64,000 bases of DNA from Arsenophonus sp048493715. Its GTDB lineage: Bacteria > Pseudomonadota > Gammaproteobacteria > Enterobacterales > Enterobacteriaceae. Below are positions 46,925 through 56,510 of the stretch, piece after piece; positions within the stretch are counted from its first letter, which is position 1, and every line of letters begins with the position of its first letter. The stretch lies in the NCBI GenBank assembly GCA_048493715.1, contig JBGDCZ010000003.1, forward strand, positions 22,010-86,009, written 5' to 3'. The notes under the pieces were generated by a model. That model did not search any database, had not been told where the DNA came from, and was given only the letters and a program-made list of their open reading frames with translations. The translations under genes were made by a program, and so were the position numbers.

Positions 46925-48143
46925 ATGTTTGCCACCATGGATCACAATGTCTCAACCCAAACTAAAGAGATCCATGCTAGTGAAGACATGGCGCGCATTC
47001 AAATGCAAACATTGATAAAAAATTGTCAACAATTTGCTATTACTCTCTATGACTTAGTGTATCCTTTCCAAGGCATTATTCATGTTATGGGACCAGAGCA
47101 AGGTATAACGTTACCCGGTATGACCATCGTATGTGGTGATTCCCATACCGCAACCCATGGTACATTTGCGCTTTAGCTTTTGGTATTGGCACCTCGGAAG
47201 TCGAACATGTGCTGGCCACCCAAACATTAAAACAAACTCGCGCTAAGACCATGAAAACCGAAGTTATTGGTAAGCCCGATAATGGTATTACCACAAAAGA
47301 TATAGTACTCGCGATGATTGGTAAAATCGGTAGTGCCGGTGGTACAGATTATGTTATTGAATTTTGCGGCGATGTGATTGAAAACTTAACCATGGAAGGC
47401 CGGATGACTACCTGTAATATGTCTATTGAAATGGGGGCTAAAGCAGGCATTATTGCCCCTGATGAAACTACATTTAATTATATAAAGGCCGACAATTTTC
47501 CCCAACGGGAGAACGGTGGCAACAAGCAGTTAATTATTGGAAAACACTAAAGTCTGATCCTGATGCCCATTATGATGCTATCAAAACTATCTATGCGGTT
47601 GTACTTGGGGAACTAACCCAGGGCAAGTGATTACAATCGATCGCACCATACCGTCACCGGATTCATTGCTCGATCCCATTGAATGTGCCTCCGCTGCGAA
47701 GGCATTAAATTATATGGGGGTTACAAGCTGAGACTAAATAAAATTGATAAGTGTTTATCGGTTCTTGTACGAATTCACGTATCGAAGATTTACTTTTTGC
47801 TGCTATCGCGAAAGGAAAGGTAACAAAGTTACCGTTCATGTCCAAGCTATCGTTGTTCCTAATTCAGAACCAGTAAAAGCCCAAGCTGAACAAGAAGGTT
47901 TAGACCAAATATTATTGATGCTGGTTTTGAATGCGTTTACCGGGTTGCTCAATGTGCCTCGCAATGAATAATGATCACCTCGCTGCTGGTAAACACTGTG
48001 TCTCGATTAGTAACCGTAATTTTGAAGGGCGACAAGGTCGTGGTGGTCGAACCCACTTAGTGAGCCCCGCTATGGCAGCGGTGGCGGCTATCTACAGCCA
48101 TTTTGTCGATGTGCGTAAGATCAATAATAACCAAACAAAATAG
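46925..48143 (+). pseudogene. leuC: 3-Isopropylmalate dehydratase large subunit, 5'-truncated
   Basis: Large subunit of isopropylmalate isomerase. Homology begins at FATMDHNVSTQTK, so roughly the first 50 residues are gone, joined in frame to PLPANK of leuA. Blocks follow in changing frames: GMTIVCGDSHTATHG (shift at 47170), GIGTSEVEHVLATQTLKQTR, MSIEMGAKAGIIAPDETTFN, then SCTNSRIEDL near 47763, and LPGCSMCLAMNNDH with SNRNFEGRQGRGGRTHLVSP at the end. The cluster-binding cysteines survive, but the chain is broken at several points. leuB, which should lie between leuA and leuC, is absent. Confidence 0.9.
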
Positions 48144-48153
48144 GAATTGGTGA

Positions 48154-48763
48154 ATGAAAAAATTTATTAAACATACCGGCTTAGTGGTTGCTTTAGATGT
48201 CGCCAATATTTATCCTGATAGGATAATTCCAAAACAATTTTTACAAAAAGTCACACGAGTAGGATTTGGTCAACACTTTTTTAACGATTGGTGTTTCCTG
48301 GATGATAACGGTCAGCAACCTGATCCTAATTTTGTACTTAATAAACCGTGTTGCCAAGGTGCAACTATTTTATTAGCCCGTGAAAATTTCGGTTGTGGAT
48401 CATCACGTGAGCACGCGCCATCGGCCCTAACTGATTATGGTTTTAACGCCATTATTGCCCCAATTTTTGCCGATATTTTCTATAATAATGTCTTAAACAA
48501 CCAATTATTACCGATTAAATTAGATGAAATTGAAATTAATCAGCTACTTAACTATGTTGAGCAGCATGAGGGTTGTCAATTCACCATTGATTTAACGACA
48601 CAAACCGTTATTACTGCCGATAAAACATTTTTTTGTCATTGATGATTTTCATCGTTATTGCTTGATGAATGGCTTAGATAGCATTGGCTTGACTTTGCAA
48701 TATGATGAGTCAATTACCCGCTATGAACAACAGCAACTGTCGTTTTTTGCGTTAATCGCTTAA
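48154..48763 (+). pseudogene. leuD: 3-Isopropylmalate dehydratase small subunit, frameshifted
   Basis: Small subunit partner of LeuC. It is open for 162 codons from MKKFIKHTGLVV through FGCGSSREHAPSALTDYGF to TVITADKTFF. An extra T in a run of seven (48628-48634) then shifts to CH-stop, while the true tail FVIDDFHRYCLMNGLDSIGL continues in the next frame to a TAA at 48763. This is one lesion in an otherwise well-preserved gene, 10 bp after leuC. It is either recent decay or a base-calling error, but the partners are clearly dead. Confidence 0.85.
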
Positions 48764-48767
48764 AAAA

Positions 48768-48816
48768 CAGGCACTGGGTCTGTATGCTAACAGTGTCTGG
48801 TTATTTTCTTTTATTT
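48768..48816 (+). terminator. leu operon terminator
   Basis: CAGGCACTG (48768-48776) pairs with CAGTGTCTG (48791-48799) over 9 bp with one wobble, followed by GTTATTTTCTTTTATTT. It lies 5 bp after the leuD frame. Confidence 0.8.
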
Positions 48817-48931
48817 CAAATAATTATAAGTTTTAAAACTTGATGACATTCAATTTAATTGGATGAACAAATCTTATATTTCCTTTTTATTTGCCAAATA
48901 ATGATTTAATTTTTCTTCTAATCATGAAAAA

Positions 48932-49300
48932 TTATCCACACACACCATCATATTTATTACTTTATTCACCTTTTCTGTGGATATCCATGTGAAAAAAGCA
49001 AGAGTAAACAGGGTATAATTTGATAGCCTTTTCAACCGATAGACTTTCGAAAAAAAAATTAATAATTCTTTTTCATATAGATAAATATATTTTTATCGAT
49101 TAAAAATAAATTAAATTAGGCCAAATAATTGGCTTCTAAAACAGGATGAACAAAGATCCAGCAATAGCCACTTTATCCACAGGATACGCTGTTTTGTTAA
49201 ACAAGATGGTGGGTCTTTTTAATAAAAACCAGCTTGTCAAGACTGTAAATTAAACCAGTAAAGGCCTTTCATTAGAGTTATCCAGTAAACTTGTGGATAA
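48932..49300. promoter_or_regulatory. Cluster of DnaA boxes
   Basis: Three perfect 9-mers matching TTATCCACA occur within 369 bp of gene-free DNA: 48932-48940 (+), 49173-49181 (+) and 49292-49300 (as TGTGGATAA, minus). Near-matches are at 48976-48984 (TGTGGATAT), 48962-48970 (TTATTCACC) and 49278-49286 (TTATCCAGT). Between them is a very AT-rich stretch (about 49040-49130). Only two GATC sites are present (about 49155 and 49310), so the Dam/SeqA pattern of enteric oriC is absent. The sequence shows the boxes; a role as DnaA titration site, secondary origin-like element or regulator of mutH is inference. Confidence 0.6.
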
Positions 49301-49423
49301 CTATAGCTAAGATCCTGTTTATTACCCCATCGATTAAACTCATAACAGAAAAAAAAATTTGCCGACCTTAAATAAAATGATTTGATTATCAATGAATTGT
49401 TTTTATTTATTCAATCTATGTTA

Positions 49424-49448
49424 AAATTTGTACTATGTGTACAAATTT
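49424..49448. promoter_or_regulatory. Perfect palindrome upstream of mutH
   Basis: AAATTTGTAC and GTACAAATTT form 10-bp arms around a 5-nt centre (TATGT), 30 bp upstream of the mutH start. The size and position suit a dimeric repressor operator or the edge of the mutH promoter. I do not recognise the cognate regulator. Confidence 0.45.
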
Positions 49449-49478
49449 AGTTGTCCATTTTTTATACAGGCATAAATT

Positions 49479-50168
49479 ATGCGATTTTCTCACCTGCCTC
49501 CAAGTGATGAACAAAGTTTACTCAATAAAGCAAATAAATTAGCAGGCTATACCATGGCAGAACTGGCTTATCATGCCGGTATCGCTATCCCCCAAGATCT
49601 CAAACGCGATAAAGGCTGGGTTGGTCAGTTATTAGAATATTGTTTAGGGGCGAATGCCGGTAGTAAAGCAGAACAAGATTTTGCTCATCTTGGGATTGAG
49701 CTTAAAACCATCCCCATTAATCGCTATGGTGAACCATTAGAAACTACTTTCGTTTGTGTGGCACCTTTAACCGGCAATAGCGGAGTAACCTGGAGTTCTA
49801 GTCATGTACGTCATAAGTTGTCACGGGTTCTATGGATACCGATTGAAGGCGAACGCCAAATCCCATTAGCAAAGCGCAGAGTCGCCTCACCACTACTCTG
49901 GAGTCCAAATCCAATTGAAGAACAGTTACTTAAAAGAGATTGGGAGGAATTAATGGATATGATTGTTTTAGGCCAAGTTGAAAGCATCACCGCCCGCCAT
50001 GGCCAGGCACTACAAATTCGTCCTAAGGCCGCTAACAATAAGGCACTGACAGAAGGAATAGGTAAACATGGACAACCAATAATGACCCTTCCACGTGGAT
50101 TTTATCTTAAGAAAAATTTTACCGGTCCGATATTGGCACGTCATTTTGATTTACCTTCATCAAATTAA
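49479..50168 (+). CDS. mutH: DNA mismatch repair endonuclease MutH
   Basis: Nicks the unmethylated strand at hemimethylated GATC sites to start MutSL-directed repair. It is 229 aa, the same as E. coli. The catalytic D-E-K triad is D67, E74 and K76 in EQDFAHLGIELKT. LETTFVCVAPLTGNSGVTW and the C-terminal LTLPRGFYLKKNF regions are conserved. Its presence implies an active Dam methylation system. In E. coli it is not near leu or speAB, so this junction is a rearrangement. Intact. Confidence 0.97.
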   Translation: MRFSHLPPSDEQSLLNKANKLAGYTMAELAYHAGIAIPQDLKRDKGWVGQLLEYCLGANAGSKAEQDFAHLGIELKTIPINRYGEPLETTFVCVAPLTGNSGVTWSSSHVRHKLSRVLWIPIEGERQIPLAKRRVASPLLWSPNPIEEQLLKRDWEELMDMIVLGQVESITARHGQALQIRPKAANNKALTEGIGKHGQPIMTLPRGFYLKKNFTGPILARHFDLPSSN

Positions 50169-50296
50169 TATAATTTAATAAATTATAAAATAAATCTCAC
50201 AATATCTATTTATTCATCTACCTGTGCAAGGTTAAAAAGCATTAGCTTAACTGGTGCTAAAAATTTACACCTTAAACCTTCTATCCAATTACAAGC

Positions 50297-51353
50297 CTAC
50301 ATCGACCATCGACGCTGCATAAAAACTAACTGTTGCTGAGCCTCTTCGTAAGAAGAGCAGCGAATATTTTGCAATCCTTGCCAACGTTCATTGATCGGTA
50401 CATTATAACCTTCATTTTTAGCTACTTGGATAAATTCAACAAATGCATCAGCAGTATCCAACACCGTTATTTTGCCATATTATCCGAGCACTTTAGGCAA
50501 AAACATAGTCACAGGAAAATTGTCTTTCAATTCCGATAATTCATTATTCACATCTGAACCATGATGAATAAGTTTATGCTGTTCATCACGATCCAAAGCA
50601 GAATGAATATCAGCAGCTAATTTCAGCCAACGATGATTTGCTGTTCCTAGTTTGGCATCATTACGTTCACTCGGTATAACGTTATCAAGCGTGCCATAAT
50701 CCCTGATATGAGGAGCAACAAATAATAAATCATAATCGGGCGCCAGAGGTTCATGGGTTTCTACTTGACTTAACACATAAAAAGGTTTCCCAGCTATTTC
50801 TATTCGATAACTGCCGTTACGCTGATAAATAGCTTCAAATTGATGCTGCTGCCCCGTTGGTAAACAACGCGCAACAAAATAATTTTATCACCTTTTGGGC
50901 GAGATAACTCAAGACAAGCTAACTCGATCAATTCGTTGATTCTATCGCGGGTTATAGTCAAAGGCACACTAACTGCGTCATCATTTTCTATATTGTTGCT
51001 GATCAAGGAATGATACTTTTCCACCCGCTCTGGCTGCCCGACGAGCTTACTAAAATTTTGATCGATACAAATAAATCCGGCTTGTGGGCCCCAATAAGCG
51101 GTCTTCCCTTTAATACTAATTGGTTTAGTTAGGTAACCTTCTTTTATTAAAGAGGTGGCAAGTGGACTAATGGGCCGAATACCATAAATGAGATTTTTTG
51201 AATGGCATAGTTAGAAAGAGTTTTTAAATGTGTTGCTGGAATACCACTTATTAGGCTCTGACTTTCCTGACAATTAGCGGAATCAGCAGAGTTTTCTGCC
51301 ATTTGTCTATGATAGGCAGAATTCAAGATTAAGTTATTAGATATACGATACAT
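50297..51353 (-). pseudogene. ExoY/CyaA-type adenylate cyclase toxin or effector, broken
   Basis: Relic of a host-activated nucleotidyl cyclase of the ExoY / edema factor / CyaA family, which raise cyclic nucleotides inside eukaryotic cells. Order of blocks from the start at 51353: N-terminal region, a shift in an A-run near 51190, then YGIRPISPLATSLIKEGY, GKTAYWGPQAGFICIDQ and FSKLV (the first catalytic block). A second shift near 50880 leads to the catalytic aspartates in LAPDYDLLFVAP, IHHGSDVNN and KDNFPVTMFLP. An in-frame TAA at 50482 is followed in the same frame by ITVLDTADAFVEFIQ, GYNVPINERWQG and EEAQQQLVFMQRRW. About 350 codons, close to ExoY (378). Two shifts and one stop. Confidence 0.86.
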
Positions 51354-51520
51354 TTATGCTTTATTTCTACCATTAAAAGAGTGAGTTCTGGCTATATTTT
51401 CCCCCATAAAATAGGCAAGATATCACTCTTTTAATTAGAGAAAAATAAATTCAGATTGATTACATGACTTAACTAATACTAGTTCAATTTGATAGGTAAC
51501 TAGTTGACTTAAATACAAAT

Positions 51521-51548
51521 AAAAATGTGCCATAAGTGGCACATTTTT
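51521..51548. terminator. Bidirectional terminator after speB
   Basis: A perfect 12-bp stem, AAAAATGTGCCA (51521-51532) with TGGCACATTTTT (51537-51548), around a TAAG loop. The U-tract is built into the stem on both strands. It lies 22 bp beyond the speB stop. Confidence 0.85.
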
Positions 51549-51570
51549 ATTACGAAATAGTGTTGCTCAT

Positions 51571-52494
51571 TCAACGTTTTTTTCCCGCCTGAAGATAAAG
51601 CATATCCAATGCAATGGTAGCGGCAGCTAATGCAGTGATTTGTGATTGATCATAAGCAGGAGCAACTTCCACAATATCCATACCAACAATATTCAATGGC
51701 TGCAGTCCTCGCAAAAGCTTTAACGCACGATCACTGGTCAATCCACCGACAACAGGTGTTCCCGTCCCCGGCGCAAAAGCAGGATCTAAGCAATCAATAT
51801 CAAAAGTTAAGTAAACCGGCAATTCACCTACTGTTGCCTTTATCTGGGCAATAATATCTTCTATCCGTGCGTCATTTACATACGCCGCATCCAAAACTGT
51901 AAAGCCATTGTCTTTATCATATACTGTCCGAATACCAATTTGAATGGAATGAGCGGCATCTATCAGCCCTTCGTTAGGAGCATGATAAAAAATGGTACCA
52001 TGATCAAATTGATTACCATGACTGTCAGCATCAGTATGAGCATCAAAATGAACCAAAGCCATTTTACCAAAATGCTTAGTATGTGCGCGTAACAGCGGTA
52101 AAGTCACAAAATGATCGCCACCAAAAGTTAAACACCTTTTACCAGATGCAAGTAACCTTTCTATATGGGCTTGCAACTTATCACTCATATCCTGTGCTTC
52201 ACCGAAAGCAAATACCAAATCACCGCAATCAACTACCTTTAAATGATCGTTAAGATCAAATGGCCACGGCCAACGTTTACCTTCCCAAGCCAGATTTGCT
52301 GATACCTGCCGTATGGCAGCAGGGCCATGTCGGCAGCCAGCGCGACCTGATGTCGCCATATCAAAAGGAACACCGGTGATCACCCATTCTGCATTACTAT
52401 CATAAGGGGTAAAATGAAGTGGAAAACGCATGAAACCAAAGGCATTAGAGACCAAAGAGTTATCTTCCTGATTATTTAATGTATTATTAATCAT
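51571..52494 (-). CDS. speB: Agmatinase SpeB
   Basis: Hydrolyses agmatine to putrescine and urea. It is 307 aa (E. coli 306), a member of the ureohydrolase family. Manganese ligands are H128 (GGDHFV), D151, H153 and D155 (FDAHTDAD), and D232 and D234 (FDIDCLDPAF). The conserved NAFGFMRFPLHF N-terminus matches the family. It lies about 100 bp after speA on the same strand, the E. coli arrangement. Together they make putrescine from arginine. Intact. Confidence 0.96.
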   Translation of the reverse strand: MINNTLNNQEDNSLVSNAFGFMRFPLHFTPYDSNAEWVITGVPFDMATSGRAGCRHGPAAIRQVSANLAWEGKRWPWPFDLNDHLKVVDCGDLVFAFGEAQDMSDKLQAHIERLLASGKRCLTFGGDHFVTLPLLRAHTKHFGKMALVHFDAHTDADSHGNQFDHGTIFYHAPNEGLIDAAHSIQIGIRTVYDKDNGFTVLDAAYVNDARIEDIIAQIKATVGELPVYLTFDIDCLDPAFAPGTGTPVVGGLTSDRALKLLRGLQPLNIVGMDIVEVAPAYDQSQITALAAATIALDMLYLQAGKKR

Positions 52495-52597
52495 ATAGTT
52501 TATCTCAAATTGTTTATCAGTGAATAACTTTCACTATCAAGACTGTAGCGCTTTTCCATCTGATTATTCCATTGATTCGTGAATAATCTTAGCCAAC

Positions 52598-54505
52598 TTA
52601 TATTGACTCACCTTCTAAATAGGTATAGCCATATAATCCTATCTCAAATTCAGCCAAAAACTGCTCCTTTAAACCTTTCGTCAAATCTTTACTATTGACT
52701 TGATCACGAAAAAGCGTCAGTAGCATTTTTGGATCAAGCTTGACGTAATGAAGCATATTCGCCACCGAATCACCCTCCTCACTTTGTAGATACCTAACTT
52801 CACCGGAATTTTCAATATAGACATCAATCGCCGCTGTATCACCAAACAGATTATGCATATTACCTAGTATTTCTTGATAAGCACCAACCATAAAAAAACC
52901 TATCATCGGCGGTTCGTCTGGATCATAATTAGGTATTGGCATGGTGGCAGCAATACCATCGCCATCGATATAATGATCGATAATGCCATCCGAATCACAG
53001 GTAATATCTAATAAAACCGCTCGACGCTCTAATGGCGCATTTAATCCTTGAATTGGTAAGACGGGAAAAAGTTGATTAATACCCCAGGCATCTGGCATAG
53101 ATTGAAAAAGCGAAAAGTTAACATATAGCTTATCAGCCATTCGTTCCTGTAACTCATCGATAATAGGACGATGAGCCCGATTGCTGATATCTAAATCCTG
53201 TTGAATACGACGACAAATATTAAGATAGAGTTCTTCAGCCCAAGCCCGCTCTGTCAAATTTAACATGCCATGGGCATATTGAGTATGCACATCATGTAAT
53301 GAAAGTTGGCTATCATGTAGCCATTCACGTAATGATCGACTATTGCCCTGTTGCATTTCATTCCAGGTTTCCCACAAAGAGATGAGTGATAATTCAGTAT
53401 CCTTCGGTGGTGGAGTGATCTTAGTAAATTCATTACGTTCAACGCCAATAACATTGGAGACTAACACGGTATGATGTGCAGTTAAAGCTCGACCTGATTC
53501 AGTGATCACGGTTGGATGTGCCAGCCCATGCTCATCACAAGCCTCACCAATTGCCCATATAACATTATTGGCATATTCATTTAAACCATAGTTGACCGAA
53601 CAATCCGACTGTGAACGTGTACCTTCATAATCAACACCCAGACCACCACCAACATCAAAACACTCGATCTTGACACCGAGTTTATGTAACTCAACATAGA
53701 AACGAGCCGACTCTCTAGCACCGGTGGCAATATCACGGATATTAGACATCTGCGAGCCTAAGTGAAAATGTAATAACTGCAAACTATCAAGACGCTCTAC
53801 ACTTCGTAGTGTATCAACCAACTGCAAAACCTGAACGGCTGCCAACCCAAATTTCGATTTTTCACCGCCACTAGCTTGCCATTTGCCCGAACCTTGTGAT
53901 GCCAAACGAGCTCGTACTCCTAAACGAGGAATAACATCTAACCTCTTAGCTTCATCCAAAACAAGTGCAATTTCAGTCATTTTTTCAATCACTAAGTAGA
54001 CTTTATGCCCGAGTTTCTCACCAATCAAAGCTAGACGAATATACTCGCGGTCTTTATAACCATTACAAACAATCACCGATTTGGTCATACCGGCATGAGC
54101 CAATACTGCCATTAATTCTGCTTTGGAGCCAGCCTCTAAACCTAAAGGTTCACCTGACCTTACTAAGGTTTCAATAACCCGACGCTGCTGATTCACTTTA
54201 ATTGGGTAAACAAGAAAATAATCACCTTGATAGCCGTAATCGCTACGCGCACGTTCAAATGCCGCATTAATTGACCGTAATCGGTGTTGTAAAATCTGTG
54301 GAAAACAAAAAAGGGCCGGCAACCGTAAATGCTGCTGCTCTTGCTGGACTTGTTCAACTAAAACAGCTAAATCAATTTTCGCTTCCGGTTGCTCCGGATT
54401 TGGACACACACTAATATTACCTTGTTCATTAACTTGGTAATAGCCACTTCCCCAGTAGGCGATATTGTAGGTTTGTTGCATGTTACGAACGATATTATTA
54501 TTCAT
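52598..54505 (-). CDS. speA: Biosynthetic arginine decarboxylase SpeA
   Basis: PLP enzyme converting arginine to agmatine, the substrate of SpeB. It is 635 aa from the ATG at 54505, which has AGGAG 7 nt upstream. An ATG 60 bp further up lacks a site and adds residues without similarity. The PLP lysine is K103 in YPIKVNQQR; the substrate-side CDSDG (DITCDSDGIIDHYID) and FDVGGGLGVDYEGTRS are conserved. Intact, as is speB, so polyamine synthesis is retained despite wide decay nearby. Confidence 0.96.
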   Translation of the reverse strand: MNNNIVRNMQQTYNIAYWGSGYYQVNEQGNISVCPNPEQPEAKIDLAVLVEQVQQEQQHLRLPALFCFPQILQHRLRSINAAFERARSDYGYQGDYFLVYPIKVNQQRRVIETLVRSGEPLGLEAGSKAELMAVLAHAGMTKSVIVCNGYKDREYIRLALIGEKLGHKVYLVIEKMTEIALVLDEAKRLDVIPRLGVRARLASQGSGKWQASGGEKSKFGLAAVQVLQLVDTLRSVERLDSLQLLHFHLGSQMSNIRDIATGARESARFYVELHKLGVKIECFDVGGGLGVDYEGTRSQSDCSVNYGLNEYANNVIWAIGEACDEHGLAHPTVITESGRALTAHHTVLVSNVIGVERNEFTKITPPPKDTELSLISLWETWNEMQQGNSRSLREWLHDSQLSLHDVHTQYAHGMLNLTERAWAEELYLNICRRIQQDLDISNRAHRPIIDELQERMADKLYVNFSLFQSMPDAWGINQLFPVLPIQGLNAPLERRAVLLDITCDSDGIIDHYIDGDGIAATMPIPNYDPDEPPMIGFFMVGAYQEILGNMHNLFGDTAAIDVYIENSGEVRYLQSEEGDSVANMLHYVKLDPKMLLTLFRDQVNSKDLTKGLKEQFLAEFEIGLYGYTYLEGESI

Positions 54506-55100
54506 AGTTATCTCCTGAAATGGAGTATGAGTTTCACTTCTTTCCCAACTTGTCACATATAACAATATAATATTCTTTGCAAAGCTTTAAATTTCAGGAA
54601 ACAGCAATAACTCTATCTAATTAAAAAATAGTTAATGGCAACTCAATAATCATTTGTTTATTCAATAGCTGTGAAAACAACTTATAACTAAATGATTTTA
54701 GACCGTCTCGAGTACGACCTATAATTTCGACTAGAAGCCATCACATAAAGAAAGGAAATAGAAGCGGACACACAGACATTAAGCTGTGATGACTGGTAAT
54801 TTGCTATTTGCTGATAATGGAACATTACCGATTCACCTCAAAACATGGTCATAACATTCAGCATCAGAACATAACCATTTTTAATTGAGAAGTAGCATCA
54901 AAATCGATTCTACCGCATAACGCCTGATGAGAAGAAAGGTCCATCAGTTATCGCTCTGTTTATACCTTTATTACAAACAAAATGCAAAATCAAATTGAAT
55001 AAAACATCAACAAACTTACTATATTATTTAGCAAATTCGTTTTTTGCTAATCAACAAATATAAAAAACATCTGGCAACAACGCTAAATTAACATTAAAAT
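54506..55100. other. Divergent intergenic region speA/metK
   Basis: About 600 bp with no gene. It must hold both promoters. The metK-proximal end carries MetJ boxes; the E. coli genes yqgBCD of this interval are not seen. Confidence 0.5.
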
Positions 55101-55124
55101 GGACGTCTGGATGGTAATACATCT
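55101..55124 (+). promoter_or_regulatory. MetJ operator (met boxes) upstream of metK
   Basis: Three consecutive 8-mers, GGACGTCT, GGATGGTA and ATACATCT, align with the met-box consensus AGACGTCT (7/8, weaker, 6/8). They lie about 40 bp before the metK start, where the E. coli metK operator is found. This suggests control by MetJ with SAM as corepressor. Confidence 0.65.
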
Positions 55125-55162
55125 AATTGAGTTTTTCGAATTTTTAAGGTAATCAAACATCT

Positions 55163-56317
55163 ATGACCACACATCTTTTTACTTCTGAATCGGTATCAGA
55201 AGGTCATCCTGATAAAATTGCTGACCAAATTTCAGATGCAGTTCTTGATGCAATTCTTGAGCAAGATCCAAAAGCACGCGTAGCCTGTGAAACATATGTA
55301 AAAACAGGTATGGTAATGGTGGGTGGCGAAATTACCACCAGCGCCTGGGTAGATATTGAAGAAATTACCCGGCGTACTATACTCGAAATTGGCTATACCA
55401 GTTCCGATATGGGTTTTGATGCTAATTCCTGTGCTGTAATAAGTGCAATAGGCAAACAATCGGCTGATATTCATCAAGGGATTGATCGCGCAAATCCTTT
55501 AGAACAAGGCGCCGGCGATCAAGGCATCATGTTTGGTTACGCTAATAATGAAACTGATGTTCTTATGCCAGCACCAATCACTTATGCCCATCGCTTAGTC
55601 GAACGACAAGCTGAAGTACGCAAAAATGGTACCTTGCCCTGGTTACGCCCAGATGCTAAAAGTCAAATCACTTTCCAGTATGAAAACAATAAAATAGTAG
55701 GTATTGATACCATTGTCTTATCTACTCAGCATGCTGAGGAAATTAGCCAAGAGATACTCTCAGAAGCCATAATGGACGAAATTATTAAGCCAGTATTACC
55801 TACAGAATGGCTACAAAAAAATACCAAATATTTTATCAATCCAACAGGCCGTTTTGTCATAGGTGGTCCAATGGGTGACTGTGGTTTAACTGGTCGTAAA
55901 ATTATCGTCGATACTTACGGTGGAATGGCTCGTCATGGTGGTGGCGCTTTTTCTGGCAAAGATCCCTCTAAAGTTGATCGCTCTGCTGCCTACGCCGCGC
56001 GCTACGTGGCCAAAAATATTGTTGCCGCCGGGCTTGCTGATCGCTGTGAAATTCAAATTTCTTACGCTATTGGTATCGCTGAACCAACATCCATCATGAT
56101 CGAAACTTTCGGTACAGAAAAAATAGCCAACGAAACCCTTGTGAGTTTGGTGCATGAAATTTTTGATCTACGCCCCTATGGTTTAGTCAAAATGCTCGAT
56201 TTATTACAGCCTATTTACCGCCAAACTGCAGCATATGGACATTTTGGCCGTTTTCAATTCCCATGGGAAAAAATAGATAAAGTTGCTGAACTTCGCTCAG
56301 CCGCTGGTTTTAATTAA
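55163..56317 (+). CDS. metK: S-adenosylmethionine synthetase
   Basis: Makes SAM from methionine and ATP, the methyl donor for RsmH, Dam and others. It is 384 aa, as in E. coli. Signatures are HLFTSESVSEGHPDKIADQISD (split here for length: FTSESVSEGHPDKIADQ), GAGDQGIMFGYA and the P-loop-like GGGAFSGKDPSKVDRSAAY. AAGG stands upstream of the ATG. It is flanked by MetJ boxes and a clear terminator, forming a single-gene unit. Intact. Confidence 0.98.
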   Translation: MTTHLFTSESVSEGHPDKIADQISDAVLDAILEQDPKARVACETYVKTGMVMVGGEITTSAWVDIEEITRRTILEIGYTSSDMGFDANSCAVISAIGKQSADIHQGIDRANPLEQGAGDQGIMFGYANNETDVLMPAPITYAHRLVERQAEVRKNGTLPWLRPDAKSQITFQYENNKIVGIDTIVLSTQHAEEISQEILSEAIMDEIIKPVLPTEWLQKNTKYFINPTGRFVIGGPMGDCGLTGRKIIVDTYGGMARHGGGAFSGKDPSKVDRSAAYAARYVAKNIVAAGLADRCEIQISYAIGIAEPTSIMIETFGTEKIANETLVSLVHEIFDLRPYGLVKMLDLLQPIYRQTAAYGHFGRFQFPWEKIDKVAELRSAAGFN

Positions 56318-56348
56318 TAAATAATCGATTTTATATCATCAAGACAAA

Positions 56349-56385
56349 AAAAGGGGCATTTAAATTAATATCCCCTTTTCTATTG
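56349..56385 (+). terminator. metK terminator
   Basis: AAAAGGGG (56349-56356) pairs with CCCCTTTT (56372-56379) around a 15-nt loop, followed by CTATTG. It lies 32 bp after the metK stop. Confidence 0.75.
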
Positions 56386-56510
56386 CCGATCTATTTAAGA
56401 ACAATCATTAATTATAGAACTTTATTAAAAAATTATTTAAATATTACCATAATAAATTAATTTCTCCCGTTCAAATCTCGCTATTTACCAATTTAACTAT
56501 GCTAATAAAT

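Noticed and set aside
48900..49478. Canonical chromosomal origin oriC
   Set aside because: DnaA boxes are present, but GATC sites are only two, no 13-mer repeats were recognised and mnmG/mioC are absent. Reported only as a DnaA-box cluster.
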